Under the pieces are notes generated by a model. That model ran no database searches. It was not told where the DNA came from and saw nothing but the letters and a program-made list of their open reading frames with translations. From Actinoalloteichus fjordicus (GTDB lineage: Bacteria; Actinomycetota; Actinomycetes; Mycobacteriales; Pseudonocardiaceae): a DNA stretch of 64,000 nt. Below are positions 57,156 to 64,000 of this stretch, piece after piece (positions within the stretch are counted from its first letter, which is position 1; every line of letters starts with the position of its first letter). The stretch covers positions 1,364,001 to 1,428,000 of the forward strand of contig NZ_CP016076.1 of assembly GCF_001941625.1 (NCBI RefSeq), written 5' to 3'. The translations under genes were made by a program, and so were the position numbers.

Positions 57156-57572
57156 TCAGAGACGCCCGAGGATCTTGTCCGGAGTCACCCGCACGGTCGT
57201 CATCGCGCCCTCGTAGGAGGCCGTCGGCGTCCGCGCGACGTGCTCCGCGTAGGGGACGCCGACGTACTTCGTCGCCAGCTCGTCGCGCAGCGCGCGGGTG
57301 CGGTCCGGTTCGAAGGTCGCGATGCCTCGGATCACCGCGTAGGTGTGCGGGGCGTCGGCGGGGTTCAGCAGCACGCTCACCCGAGGATCGTGACGGAGGT
57401 TCTTCGCCTTGCGGCTGTCGACGGCGAGAAAGAAGAGCACGTCGTCGCCGTCACGGCCGACCCAGACCACGGACTGCTGCGCGGTGCCGTCGGGCTGGAT
57501 CGTCGCGACGATCCCGAAGACGGGCGTGTCCAGCAGGCGGCGCAGGCTCTCCTGCGTCACGGGCTGCATCAT
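57156..57572 (-). CDS. PPOX-class F420-dependent oxidoreductase
   Basis: The 138-residue split-beta-barrel flavin/F420 protein begins RRLLDTPVFGIVATIQPDGTAQQSVVWV (cited in part), followed by FFLAVDSRKAKNLRHDPRVSVLL. These are hallmarks of small actinobacterial deazaflavin-dependent reductases. It would use F420H2 (or FMN) on an unknown substrate. ATG 57572 or 57569 are equivalent starts. It lies between the ParA-like remnant and the SDR gene on the same strand. Confidence 0.85.
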   Translation of the reverse strand: MMQPVTQESLRRLLDTPVFGIVATIQPDGTAQQSVVWVGRDGDDVLFFLAVDSRKAKNLRHDPRVSVLLNPADAPHTYAVIRGIATFEPDRTRALRDELATKYVGVPYAEHVARTPTASYEGAMTTVRVTPDKILGRL

Positions 57573-57720
57573 GTCGGTTCTCCAGATCGGGGGAGCCGCG
57601 GCCTACGCGACCGGGCGGGGCGGGCGGGCGTTCGGGGGAACGGTCCGAGACGGGGGGAGGGCGGCGCGTCGGGTGCGACTGCCTGCACCGAACGGCGGCC
57701 CGCTGCTACGAAGGCGGCGG

Positions 57721-58593
57721 TCATCGCGACAGCAGCCGCTCGGTCTCGGCGTAGAGCCGTTTCGCGTCCTCGACGTCGAACGCCGGTCCTTCGATGCTGA
57801 TCGGCACGCCCTGGACGACGGCGCTGAGCGGCGCGGCGGGCGGCTGGTCCAGGACGGCGAGGATCGGTTGGACGGCTTGCTCGACCGGCGCGGCGATGTC
57901 GCGGATCGCGGCGACGTGGGCCGCGTCCGCCGCGTCGTACTGCCCGGAGAATCCAGTGTCGACGATGCCGGGGTGCAGGAGTACGTAGCGCACCTTCGAC
58001 GTCGGCTGGCGCAGCGTGAATCCGACGCCGAGCAGGTCGTTGAGCGGGCCGCCGTGCTGCATCGCCGTCCTGCCGTCGTAACCGTGTTCCAGACCGAGGT
58101 CGTCCCAGCGGATCTCGGCGGCGCCGGTGCCGGTCGGGCCCGCCACGTTGAGGATCACCGGTTCGGGCGCCGCGTCGAGCAGGTCGACCATGTCGTGGCT
58201 CGCCACGAACCGGCTCAGATAGAACAGGGCGAGGTTGCTCTCGAAGCCCTCTGTGGTGACCGTCCTCGTCGAGTGGAAGTGCCGCGCGCACAACACCAGC
58301 GCGTCGATCGAGTCGACCAGCGAGCGGACCTCCTCGATCGCGCTCCTGGTCTCCGCGATGAGGCTCAGGTCTGCGGCGATGAAGTGCGCACGACCCGGTG
58401 CGCCGCGCCGCGCGGCCTCGGCGAGCAGCGCCGCGCCCTTCGCCGCGTCCCGGCCGATGATCACGACCTCCGCTCCCCTGGCCAGGTAGTGGAGTGCGAC
58501 CGCCCTGCCGAGGCCGTCCGTGCCGCCGGTGACGACGAGCGTCTTGGCGGCCGAGGCACCAATGTACCCGTCGGTTTGTAAAAATGAACTCAC
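57721..58593 (-). CDS. Short-chain dehydrogenase-like protein lacking YxxxK
   Basis: The Rossmann fold is clear: LVVTGGTDGLGRAVALHYLARG, VVIIGRDAAKG and ADLSLIAETRSAIEEV. The catalytic part is not canonical: where SDRs have SS...YxxxK, this protein has NVAGPTGTG...AMQHGGPLNDLLG, without Tyr or Lys. It may bind nucleotide without ordinary dehydrogenase activity. GTG 58593 lies inside an operator palindrome and six bases after TATAGT (58605-58600), suggesting a leaderless mRNA. It diverges from a TetR gene that probably represses it. Confidence 0.82.
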   Translation of the reverse strand: MSSFLQTDGYIGASAAKTLVVTGGTDGLGRAVALHYLARGAEVVIIGRDAAKGAALLAEAARRGAPGRAHFIAADLSLIAETRSAIEEVRSLVDSIDALVLCARHFHSTRTVTTEGFESNLALFYLSRFVASHDMVDLLDAAPEPVILNVAGPTGTGAAEIRWDDLGLEHGYDGRTAMQHGGPLNDLLGVGFTLRQPTSKVRYVLLHPGIVDTGFSGQYDAADAAHVAAIRDIAAPVEQAVQPILAVLDQPPAAPLSAVVQGVPISIEGPAFDVEDAKRLYAETERLLSR

Positions 58594-58662
58594 GAGTTCA
58601 CTATAGCCGGATTGAGGCGCGGAGGGCGTGCGGCGGTTCATCAGGATGAACTCGATGGTTCA
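58585..58662. promoter_or_regulatory. Paired TetR operators in an SDR/TetR divergent promoter
   Basis: TGAACTCACGAGTTCA (58585-58600, perfect 7-bp arms) covers the SDR start codon. TGAACTCGATGGTTCA (58647-58662) lies 62 bp away, nearer the TetR gene. The SDR -10 TATAGT (minus strand, 58600-58605) and the TetR -10 TAAGGT (58681-58686) flank the interval. Binding should block both leaderless promoters. Confidence 0.75.
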
Positions 58663-58692
58663 GTCAGTCGTCGCCGACGCTAAGGTTTCGGC

Positions 58693-59361
58693 GTGACCGG
58701 AGCGACGACCTCGGCCGCGTCGGGGCACGGCGCCGCACGGGGACGCATCGACAAGCGGCAGGCGATCCTGGCGGCCGCGTTCACGGTGTTCGCCCGTGAG
58801 GGGTATGCCCACGCAGGCGTGAGTGTGATCGCGGCCGAGGCGGGGGTGGCGAAGCCGACCGTCTACAACCACTTCGGCGACAAGGAGAGCCTCTTCCGGG
58901 CGGCGATCGCCGCCGACGCCGATCGAGCGATGGCACAGAACCTTGCCGCCGTCGAGCGACTGCTCGACCACGGTGACGACGTCCGCGTGCTGTTGGAGGA
59001 CGTCGGCGAACACCTGGTCCGCTGCTACTGCGACGATCGTTCCTGGGCGCTGCGCAGGCTGCTCTACGCCGAACTCGCCCAGTTCCCCGACCTGATCGAC
59101 ATCGTCCGGGGCCGTGCCACCGACCGAGTGACCGATGCGCTGGCCGATCGGCTGGCCAGGCTCTCCCTTGCAGGCAGGCTGCGCCGATGCGACCCCGTCG
59201 AGGCCGCCGAGCAGTTCAGCGCACTGCTCACCGGGCCGTTGGAGGGCCGGGCCAGGCTGGGTACTCGTCGTCTCCCCGACGCGGAGCTGTCGGCCGTTGC
59301 GCGGACGGCGGTCCGCACCTTCCTCCATGCCTACGGCCCGGACGTCGCCGAGGCCGAGTAG
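58693..59361 (+). CDS. TetR/AcrR-family transcriptional regulator
   Basis: The N-terminal TetR domain is clear (KRQAILAAAFTVFAREGYAHAGVSVIAAEAGVAKPTVYNHFGDKESLF in successive parts). The ligand domain (RWALRRLLYAELAQFPDLIDIV-like segment at about residues 115-140) resembles the AefR/AcrR type. The protein has 222 residues. GTG 58693 follows TAAGGT by six bases with no ribosome site, so the mRNA is probably leaderless. It likely regulates itself and the divergent SDR-like gene through the paired operators. Confidence 0.92.
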   Translation: MTGATTSAASGHGAARGRIDKRQAILAAAFTVFAREGYAHAGVSVIAAEAGVAKPTVYNHFGDKESLFRAAIAADADRAMAQNLAAVERLLDHGDDVRVLLEDVGEHLVRCYCDDRSWALRRLLYAELAQFPDLIDIVRGRATDRVTDALADRLARLSLAGRLRRCDPVEAAEQFSALLTGPLEGRARLGTRRLPDAELSAVARTAVRTFLHAYGPDVAEAE

Positions 59362-59766
59362 TCGCCCGGCCGGATGGTCACCGCCGCCGACCCGCCGCCG
59401 CCCTGAGCCGCAGCGAAGTCGGTCCCGCGCCGCGTCGAGACGGCGCCGGACGCCGGTCCCAGGTGGGCGAACTCCCTCGCCCGCCCGTCGCCTGCGAGCC
59501 GGCCCCGGCAGGCGACCACGGCAGGCGGTCGTTCCGGACGGCGCCCGCAGCGGAACATCGCAGACCTGAGGCGGCGGGAGAGCGACGAATCCGGAAGAGG
59601 CGGTCCTCGTCCCGAGAAGAAGCGCCGAGATCGGCGAGCACTGGTCGCTTTCCGATTCCCACCCACTCTTTCGTCGCCCGAATGACACTCGATCGAGATC
59701 GTCGGGCGCCTCGGTTCCCGTCTCCCCGAGGAATCCCGCTTGTTAGCCTGCTCACAGATCGGGGGG
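59362..59766. other. Intergenic region without a convincing gene
   Basis: This is 405 bp between TetR and the small Cys-motif protein. No gene, strong repeat or hairpin is visible. The G-rich run at 59760-59766 probably serves as ribosome site for the next gene. Confidence 0.4.
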
Positions 59767-60114
59767 ATGATGGCCGCGATGTTCGATGGGCTTCGACGAT
59801 GGCTCGGGCGGTCGGGCGAGACCGTGGAATGGCAACGTCGAGCTCGCCCGAGCCAGACCGAGTATCCGTTGTGGTGGGTGCGTGCACTCGACCAACCGGT
59901 TCAGCACGGGATCAAGGCCTCGCAGATCGGCCAGCCCGCTAATCCTGCGGGTTACGTCCCGGTCTGTGGTCGGGTGATGGTCCCCGCGGCCAGCGATCTT
60001 GACCCGATCGTGGCGCGCTGCGGTCGATGTGCCCAATGGGCCAGGGATCACGTCTACGAGACCCCGCCGCAGGCGCCGTGGAACGGCGACGAGGGCGATG
60101 CGGACTTCTACTGA
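59767..60114 (+). CDS. Small CG...CxxC zinc-ribbon-like protein
   Basis: This 115-residue protein starts at ATG 59767 (or 59770/59779) after a G-run. C67 lies in YVPVCGRVM and C85/C88 in VARCGRCAQW, the same CG...CxxC plan as the three coupled genes at 32.5-33.5 kb. The N-terminal part is basic and Trp-rich (EYPLWWVRALDQPVQHGI) and the C terminus acidic. It is probably a metal-stabilised small protein of unknown function. It is convergent with a 32-residue DnaJ-type zinc-finger frame one base beyond its stop. Confidence 0.65.
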   Translation: MMAAMFDGLRRWLGRSGETVEWQRRARPSQTEYPLWWVRALDQPVQHGIKASQIGQPANPAGYVPVCGRVMVPAASDLDPIVARCGRCAQWARDHVYETPPQAPWNGDEGDADFY

Positions 60115-60115
60115 G

Positions 60116-60214
60116 TCAGTTGCTGCCCGTCCCCTGGCAGAACGGGCATTCGACCGGCCTGCGATCTCTGTCGATCACGGTCCCGGTCCCGTTGCAGGTG
60201 GCGCACACAAGCAT
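60116..60214 (-). CDS. 32-aa DnaJ-type zinc-finger microprotein
   Basis: This frame of 32 residues from ATG 60214 has two CxxCxGxG motifs: CATCNGTG near the N terminus and CPFCQGTG near the C terminus, joined by a short polar linker. This is one complete DnaJ-type zinc-binding unit with almost nothing else. AAGG lies about ten bases upstream, and TAATCT about 60 bp upstream could be a -10. It is too regular to be chance, but expression is unproven. It could act as a small redox or protein-binding zinc module. Confidence 0.6.
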   Translation of the reverse strand: MLVCATCNGTGTVIDRDRRPVECPFCQGTGSN

Positions 60215-60615
60215 GTGATCGACTGCCTTTCGGCTGGGCTTCGACAAGCGGAATCGAGCACGTCCGAGATTAGAAGAGGCCGCCGATCTCGGCTACTCAG
60301 CGTCGGCAAGCGGTTGCCTCGCGTCGCCGGAAGGGCGCCGGGCGCCGCCGCTCCTCGGGTGCGCCGCGCGGGCGTCGGTCGGAGTGCGCGATCCTCTCTC
60401 GAGCAGGTCTTCCCGCCGTGGGCGGTTCTTCGATCGCCGGGTGACGACGGTCACCCGGCGGTTGTCGTCCGCTGCGGGTCGGGAGAGGCTACTCGCAAGT
60501 AACATTGGTGTCGGTTGTGGCTGACACCACCGTGCCGCTGGGGCATGGACCTGGCAGGGTCATGGCGATGATCCGCCGGGCGAACCCCGATTCCGCAGGA
60601 GGTCGACGAGGACCC
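60215..60615. other. Intergenic region upstream of etfB
   Basis: This is about 400 bp between the divergent microprotein and etfB. Open frames are compositional; a frame continuous with etfB upstream of its ATG has no ribosome site. The GAGGA ribosome site of etfB is at 60607-60611. Confidence 0.4.
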
Positions 60616-61398
60616 ATGAACATTGTCGTGCTGGTAAAGCAGGTGCCCGACACCTACTCCGAGCGCAAGCTCAACGACGCCGACCACACGTTGGACCGTG
60701 ACTCGGCGGACGCGGTGATCGACGAGATCAACGAACGTGCCGTCGAGGAGGCGCTGCTCCTCCAGGAGGCCCACGGCGGGGAGGTCACCGTCCTGTCCAT
60801 GGGACCGGACCGCGCCACCGAGGCACTGCGCAAGGGCTTGGCGATGGGCGCGCACAAGGCCGTGCACGTCTCGGATGCAGCCCTGCACGGGACGGACATG
60901 ATCCGGACCGCGACGGTGCTGGCCAAGGCGATCGGCACCGTGGCCGACGTCGACCTGGTCGTGGCGGGCAACGAGGCCACCGACGGCCGTGGCGGCGCCG
61001 TGCCCGCGATGCTGGCCGAGCTGCTCGGCCTGCCGCAGCTCACCCACGCCCGGAAGGTCGAGATCGACGGGCAGACCATCCGGGTGGAGCGGGAGACCGA
61101 CGAGGGCATCACGCACCTCGAGGCGGAGCTGCCCGCGCTGGTGAGCGTCGGCGAGAAGATCAACGAGCCTCGCTACCCCTCGTTCAAGGGGATCATGGCG
61201 GCGAAGAAGAAGCCGACGACCACGCTGACGCTGGCCGATCTCGGCATCGACCCGGCCGAGGTGGGCCTGGGCGGCTCCTGGACCACCGTCGTGGAGTCCG
61301 CACCCAAGCCGCCGCGCGGCGCGGGCGAGCGCGTGGAGGACGAGGGACAAGGCGGCACGCAGATCGCCGAGTACCTGGTCGGCCAGAAGCTCATCTGA
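60616..61398 (+). CDS. etfB: Electron transfer flavoprotein subunit beta
   Basis: This is the AMP-binding subunit of ETF, which carries electrons from acyl-CoA dehydrogenases to the quinone pool. The 260-residue protein begins MNIVVLVKQVPDTYSERKL and has LSMGPDRATEALRKGLAMGAHKAVHV, AGNEATDGRGGAVPAMLAELLGLP and the conserved KKKPTTTLTLADLGI (cited in parts). GAGGA precedes ATG 60616. It forms an operon with etfA 28 bp downstream, matching fixA-fixB (Rv3029c-Rv3028c). Confidence 0.95.
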   Translation: MNIVVLVKQVPDTYSERKLNDADHTLDRDSADAVIDEINERAVEEALLLQEAHGGEVTVLSMGPDRATEALRKGLAMGAHKAVHVSDAALHGTDMIRTATVLAKAIGTVADVDLVVAGNEATDGRGGAVPAMLAELLGLPQLTHARKVEIDGQTIRVERETDEGITHLEAELPALVSVGEKINEPRYPSFKGIMAAKKKPTTTLTLADLGIDPAEVGLGGSWTTVVESAPKPPRGAGERVEDEGQGGTQIAEYLVGQKLI

Positions 61399-61426
61399 CG
61401 GCTGACGACGAGAGGAAGGCAACGTC

Positions 61427-62386
61427 ATGTCCGAGGTCCTGGTCCTCGTCGACCACGCCGACGGCGAGGTCAAGAAGAGCACCTTCGAGCTGCTGACCCT
61501 GGCGCGCGGGCTCGGTGAGCCCTCCGCCGTCGTGGTCGGCGCTCCCGGCGTCGCCGCCAAGGCCGGTCAGGCGCTGGCAGGCTACGGCGCGGCGAAGGTC
61601 TACGCCGCCGAGTCGGGCGCCGCCGACACCCAGCTCATCACCCCCTCGGTGGATGCGCTGGCGGTGCTCATCGAGCGGTCCGCACCTGCTGCGGTACTGG
61701 TCAGCGCGTCGATCACCGGTAAGGAGATCGCCGGTCGGCTGGCCGTGCGCACCGGCTCCGGTGTGCTGGTGGAGATCGACGGCGTCGATGCGGACGGCGT
61801 CGCCACTCAGGCGGCCTTCGGCGGCGCCTACGTGGTGAAGTCCAAGGTCACCACCGGCGTCCCCGTGCTCAGCGTCCGTCCCGGCGCGGTGGAGGCCGAG
61901 GCCGCCGAGGGTGCTGCGGCCGAGGAGTCCGTCGAGGTCCCCGAGCGAGACGCCAGGCTCATCACCCGCATCACCGGCCAGGAGCCGGTCGTGGGTGGCG
62001 ACCGCCCCGAGCTGACCGATGCGTCGGTGGTCGTCGCAGGCGGTCGCGGTGTCGGCAGTGCCGAGAGCTTCGCCGTCGTCGAGCAGCTCGCCGACGTCCT
62101 CGGTGCCGCGGTCGGCGCCTCGCGTGCCGCCGTGGACTCCGGGTACTACCCCGGTCAGTTCCAGGTCGGCCAGACCGGCAAGTCGGTGTCCCCGCAGCTC
62201 TACATCGCGCTGGGCATCTCCGGTGCCATCCAGCACCGGGCCGGGATGCAGACGTCGAAGACCATCGTGGCGGTCAACAAGGACGCCGAGGCGCCGATCT
62301 TCGAGATCGCCGACTTCGGTGTGGTGGGCGACCTCTTCTCGGTCGCGCCGCAGCTGACGGAAGAGGTCACCCGGCGCAAGGCCTGA
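61427..62386 (+). CDS. etfA: Electron transfer flavoprotein subunit alpha
   Basis: This is the FAD-binding subunit of ETF, 319 residues. The C-terminal FAD domain is typical: [59 protein letters not shown] and [22 protein letters not shown] (cited in consecutive parts). GAGAGGAAGG precedes ATG 61427. It works as a heterodimer with EtfB. A 9-bp hairpin follows at 62411-62439. Confidence 0.95.
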   Translation: MSEVLVLVDHADGEVKKSTFELLTLARGLGEPSAVVVGAPGVAAKAGQALAGYGAAKVYAAESGAADTQLITPSVDALAVLIERSAPAAVLVSASITGKEIAGRLAVRTGSGVLVEIDGVDADGVATQAAFGGAYVVKSKVTTGVPVLSVRPGAVEAEAAEGAAAEESVEVPERDARLITRITGQEPVVGGDRPELTDASVVVAGGRGVGSAESFAVVEQLADVLGAAVGASRAAVDSGYYPGQFQVGQTGKSVSPQLYIALGISGAIQHRAGMQTSKTIVAVNKDAEAPIFEIADFGVVGDLFSVAPQLTEEVTRRKA

Positions 62387-62410
62387 CCAGGCCCGCAGGC
62401 TGGGGATGAC

Positions 62411-62439
62411 GCCTGGCGGAGCTGATCCACCCGCCAGGC
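62411..62439 (+). terminator. Terminator after etfA with an alternative pairing
   Basis: GCCTGGCGG (62411-62419) and CCGCCAGGC (62431-62439) form a 9-bp stem with an 11-nt loop. ACCAGGCC at 62386-62393 (overlapping the etfA stop) and GGCCTGGT at 62437-62444 can pair as an outer, partly competing stem. Confidence 0.6.
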
Positions 62440-62588
62440 CTGGTTCTGGGCGAGACGGTTCGGCCGAGGCGTGGCCGGGCCGTCCGCCCATGCCCGCCGC
62501 CGACGAAGTGAGACGCCGTTCACAGCCGAACCACGGAGAGTCTGGCGGCGCCACGCCTTCCGACCCTCGCGGTTACGCTGGTGAGACC

Positions 62589-63935
62589 ATGGCTTACCTC
62601 GACCACGCGGCCACCACTCCGATGCGGCGATCGGCCGTTCTCGCGATGACCGAGGCGTTGACCGTGCTGGGCAACGCGTCCTCGTTGCATGCGTCCGGAC
62701 GACGTGCCAGACGGCGAGTGGAGGAGTGCCGGGAGCGGCTCGCCGCCGCCCTCGGCGCCCGCCCTTCGGAGATCATCCTCACCGCCAGCGGCACCGAGAG
62801 CGACAACCTGGCCGTCAAGGGGATCTACTGGGCGCGGCGTGATCAGGATGCCCGCCGCCGCCGGGTGCTCGCCTCGCCGACCGAACATCATGCGGTGCTG
62901 GACGCCGTGCAGTGGCTGGCCGATCACGAGGGCGCCGAGGTCGACTGGCTCCCCGTCGACGAGACGGGTCGCGTCGAGCCTGCCGCGCTGCGCGCCGCGA
63001 TCGGCTCGGAGCCCGAGACCGTCGCCCTCGTCACGGTGATGTGGGCGAACAACGAGGTCGGCACGATCAACCCGATCGAGCAGCTCGCCGAGATCGCGGC
63101 CGAGTACGACGTCCCGCTGCACACCGACGCCGTGCAGGCGGTCGGGATGCTGCCGGTCGACTTCGGCGCCAGCGGTGCCGGCGCGTTGACACTCACCGGG
63201 CACAAGCTCGGCGGGCCGATCGGTGTCGGAGCGCTCCTGCTGCGCCGAGACGTCTCCTGCACCCCCTTACTCCACGGCGGCGGGCAGGAACGCGACGTCC
63301 GCTCCGGAACGCTGGACGTGCCCGCCGTGATCGCGCTGAGCGCGGCGGTCGAGGAGTCGGCGGCGCAGCAGACGGAGACGGCGGCCCGGATCACCGGACT
63401 GCGGGACGAACTCGTCACCAGGGTCCTCGACGCCGTGCCCGACGCGGTGGTCAACGGGGCCGCAGGCGTGCGGACGGCCGCCGGGGCGCCGTCGGCGGCG
63501 GCGCTGCCGGGCATCGCGCACTTCACCTTCCCCGGCTGCGAGGGCGACGGCCTGCTGATGCTGCTGGACGCCAAGGGGATCGAGTGCTCGACCGGCTCGG
63601 CCTGCACCGCAGGCGTCGCGGAGGCGAGTCACGTGCTGCTCGCGATGGGTGCGGATCGTGCGGCGGCCAGGGGGTCGCTGCGCTTCTCGCTCGGGCACGC
63701 CTCCACGCTCGACGACGTCCTGGAACTCGGCGCGGTGATCGGCTCGGTGGTCGACAGGGCGAGGGGCAGCGGTGCGCTCCGGCGGCGCAGGCCCGAGGGG
63801 GGCCGCGGCGACTCGCCTGCTTCGGCGGGCGCCCCGGCAGGCAACGGGAGACCGGCGGGCAACGGCAGTGCCGTCGGCTCGACCGATTCCACAGACTCGA
63901 CTTATTCGGCACGTACCGTGTCGGCGGAGGTGTGA
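62589..63935 (+). CDS. iscS: Cysteine desulfurase (IscS/NifS type)
   Basis: This PLP enzyme removes sulfur from cysteine for Fe-S clusters and tRNA thiolation. K206 in [13 protein letters not shown] binds PLP, the mobile-loop cysteine is C339 in [10 protein letters not shown], and ATTPMR and [12 protein letters not shown] are family motifs. The core ends near residue 395; a Gly/Ser/Thr-rich tail of about 50 residues follows, longer than usual. The mnmA gene begins one base after its stop, as in Rv3025c-Rv3024c, so tRNA 2-thiouridine synthesis is the likely main use. Confidence 0.93.
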   Translation: MAYLDHAATTPMRRSAVLAMTEALTVLGNASSLHASGRRARRRVEECRERLAAALGARPSEIILTASGTESDNLAVKGIYWARRDQDARRRRVLASPTEHHAVLDAVQWLADHEGAEVDWLPVDETGRVEPAALRAAIGSEPETVALVTVMWANNEVGTINPIEQLAEIAAEYDVPLHTDAVQAVGMLPVDFGASGAGALTLTGHKLGGPIGVGALLLRRDVSCTPLLHGGGQERDVRSGTLDVPAVIALSAAVEESAAQQTETAARITGLRDELVTRVLDAVPDAVVNGAAGVRTAAGAPSAAALPGIAHFTFPGCEGDGLLMLLDAKGIECSTGSACTAGVAEASHVLLAMGADRAAARGSLRFSLGHASTLDDVLELGAVIGSVVDRARGSGALRRRRPEGGRGDSPASAGAPAGNGRPAGNGSAVGSTDSTDSTYSARTVSAEV

Positions 63936-63936
63936 G

Positions 63937-64000
63937 GTGGCGCGGATACTCGCGGCGATGAGCGGCGGCGTCGACTCCGCCGTGGCGGCGGCCAGGGCGG
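63937..64000 (+). CDS. mnmA: tRNA 2-thiouridylase MnmA, N-terminal fragment (cut by the window end)
   Basis: Only the first 21 codons are present. They read from GTG 63937 and include the PP-loop ATP-binding motif AAMSGGVDSAVAAARA, characteristic of MnmA. AGGTG precedes the start. It is coupled to the cysteine desulfurase that supplies its sulfur. The gene continues beyond the window. Confidence 0.88.
   Translation, partial: MARILAAMSGGVDSAVAAARA

Overview
The window is 64 kb of very high-GC DNA from an actinomycete, most likely of the Pseudonocardiaceae (inference). The reasons are strong G/C bias at third codon positions, many GTG starts, ATGA/GTGA stop-start overlaps, TANNNT motifs 6-8 nt before start codons (leaderless mRNAs), and marker families: aa3 oxidase CtaD, Mec-CysO-CysM, PF04672 methyltransferase, an AfsR/SARP regulator, and WXG100/EspC-type proteins. 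I saw no rRNA, convincing tRNA, integrase, IS element or CRISPR array.

Layout. (1) 0-4.5 kb: a frameshifted PF04672 methyltransferase, then ctaD and serB. (2) 4.6-13 kb: dinG, an AadA-like nucleotidyltransferase, bioY, pncA, a secreted Cys-rich protein, and a divergent quinone-reductase/TetR pair with operators. (3) 13.1-25.2 kb: a core block in the same order as M. tuberculosis Rv1330c-Rv1341: pncB, clpS, DUF2017, P1 peptidase, mec, cysO, cysM, rhomboid, murI, an MBL-fold enzyme, rph, rdgB. It is interrupted by an SMP-30-like gene that lacks its metal ligands and by a corA-like gene. (4) 25.3-29.6 kb: bcp, glgP and a second frameshifted methyltransferase. (5) 29.8-35.5 kb, accessory: an XRE/TPR regulator divergent from a chain of translationally coupled small CG...CxxC (zinc-ribbon-like) proteins, then a winged-helix protein and a membrane/TPR protein. 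(6) 35.9-37.1 kb: cysteine dioxygenase and rhodanese behind a probable attenuation leader peptide. (7) glgX. (8) 39.8-44.9 kb: an operon of YbaB/EbfC-like, EspC/WXG100-like and CpnT-N-like proteins plus three tandem paralogous membrane proteins. (9) 45-64 kb: ABC ATPase, enoyl-CoA hydratase, methyltransferase, a 12-copy 15-bp minisatellite, acyltransferase, SARP regulator, then GT4, a small membrane protein, GH57 and a methyltransferase (methylglucose-lipopolysaccharide type), a regulated SDR/TetR pair, two small Cys-motif proteins, etfBA, a cysteine desulfurase, and the start of mnmA.

How the genes work together. Sulfur: CysM with the carrier CysO and protease Mec makes cysteine, CDO and rhodanese degrade it, and the desulfurase with MnmA uses its sulfur for tRNA thiolation. 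Alpha-glucan: GlgP and GlgX break glycogen down, while the GT4/GH57/methyltransferase/acyltransferase set fits synthesis of methylated polysaccharide. NAD: PncA and PncB form a salvage pair. In M. tuberculosis, regions 1 and 9 (Rv3043c-Rv3024c) are contiguous and region 3 lies elsewhere, so this chromosome has a different arrangement of core blocks. The accessory loci at 29.8-35.5 and 39.8-44.9 kb are the parts most likely to hold undescribed biology.
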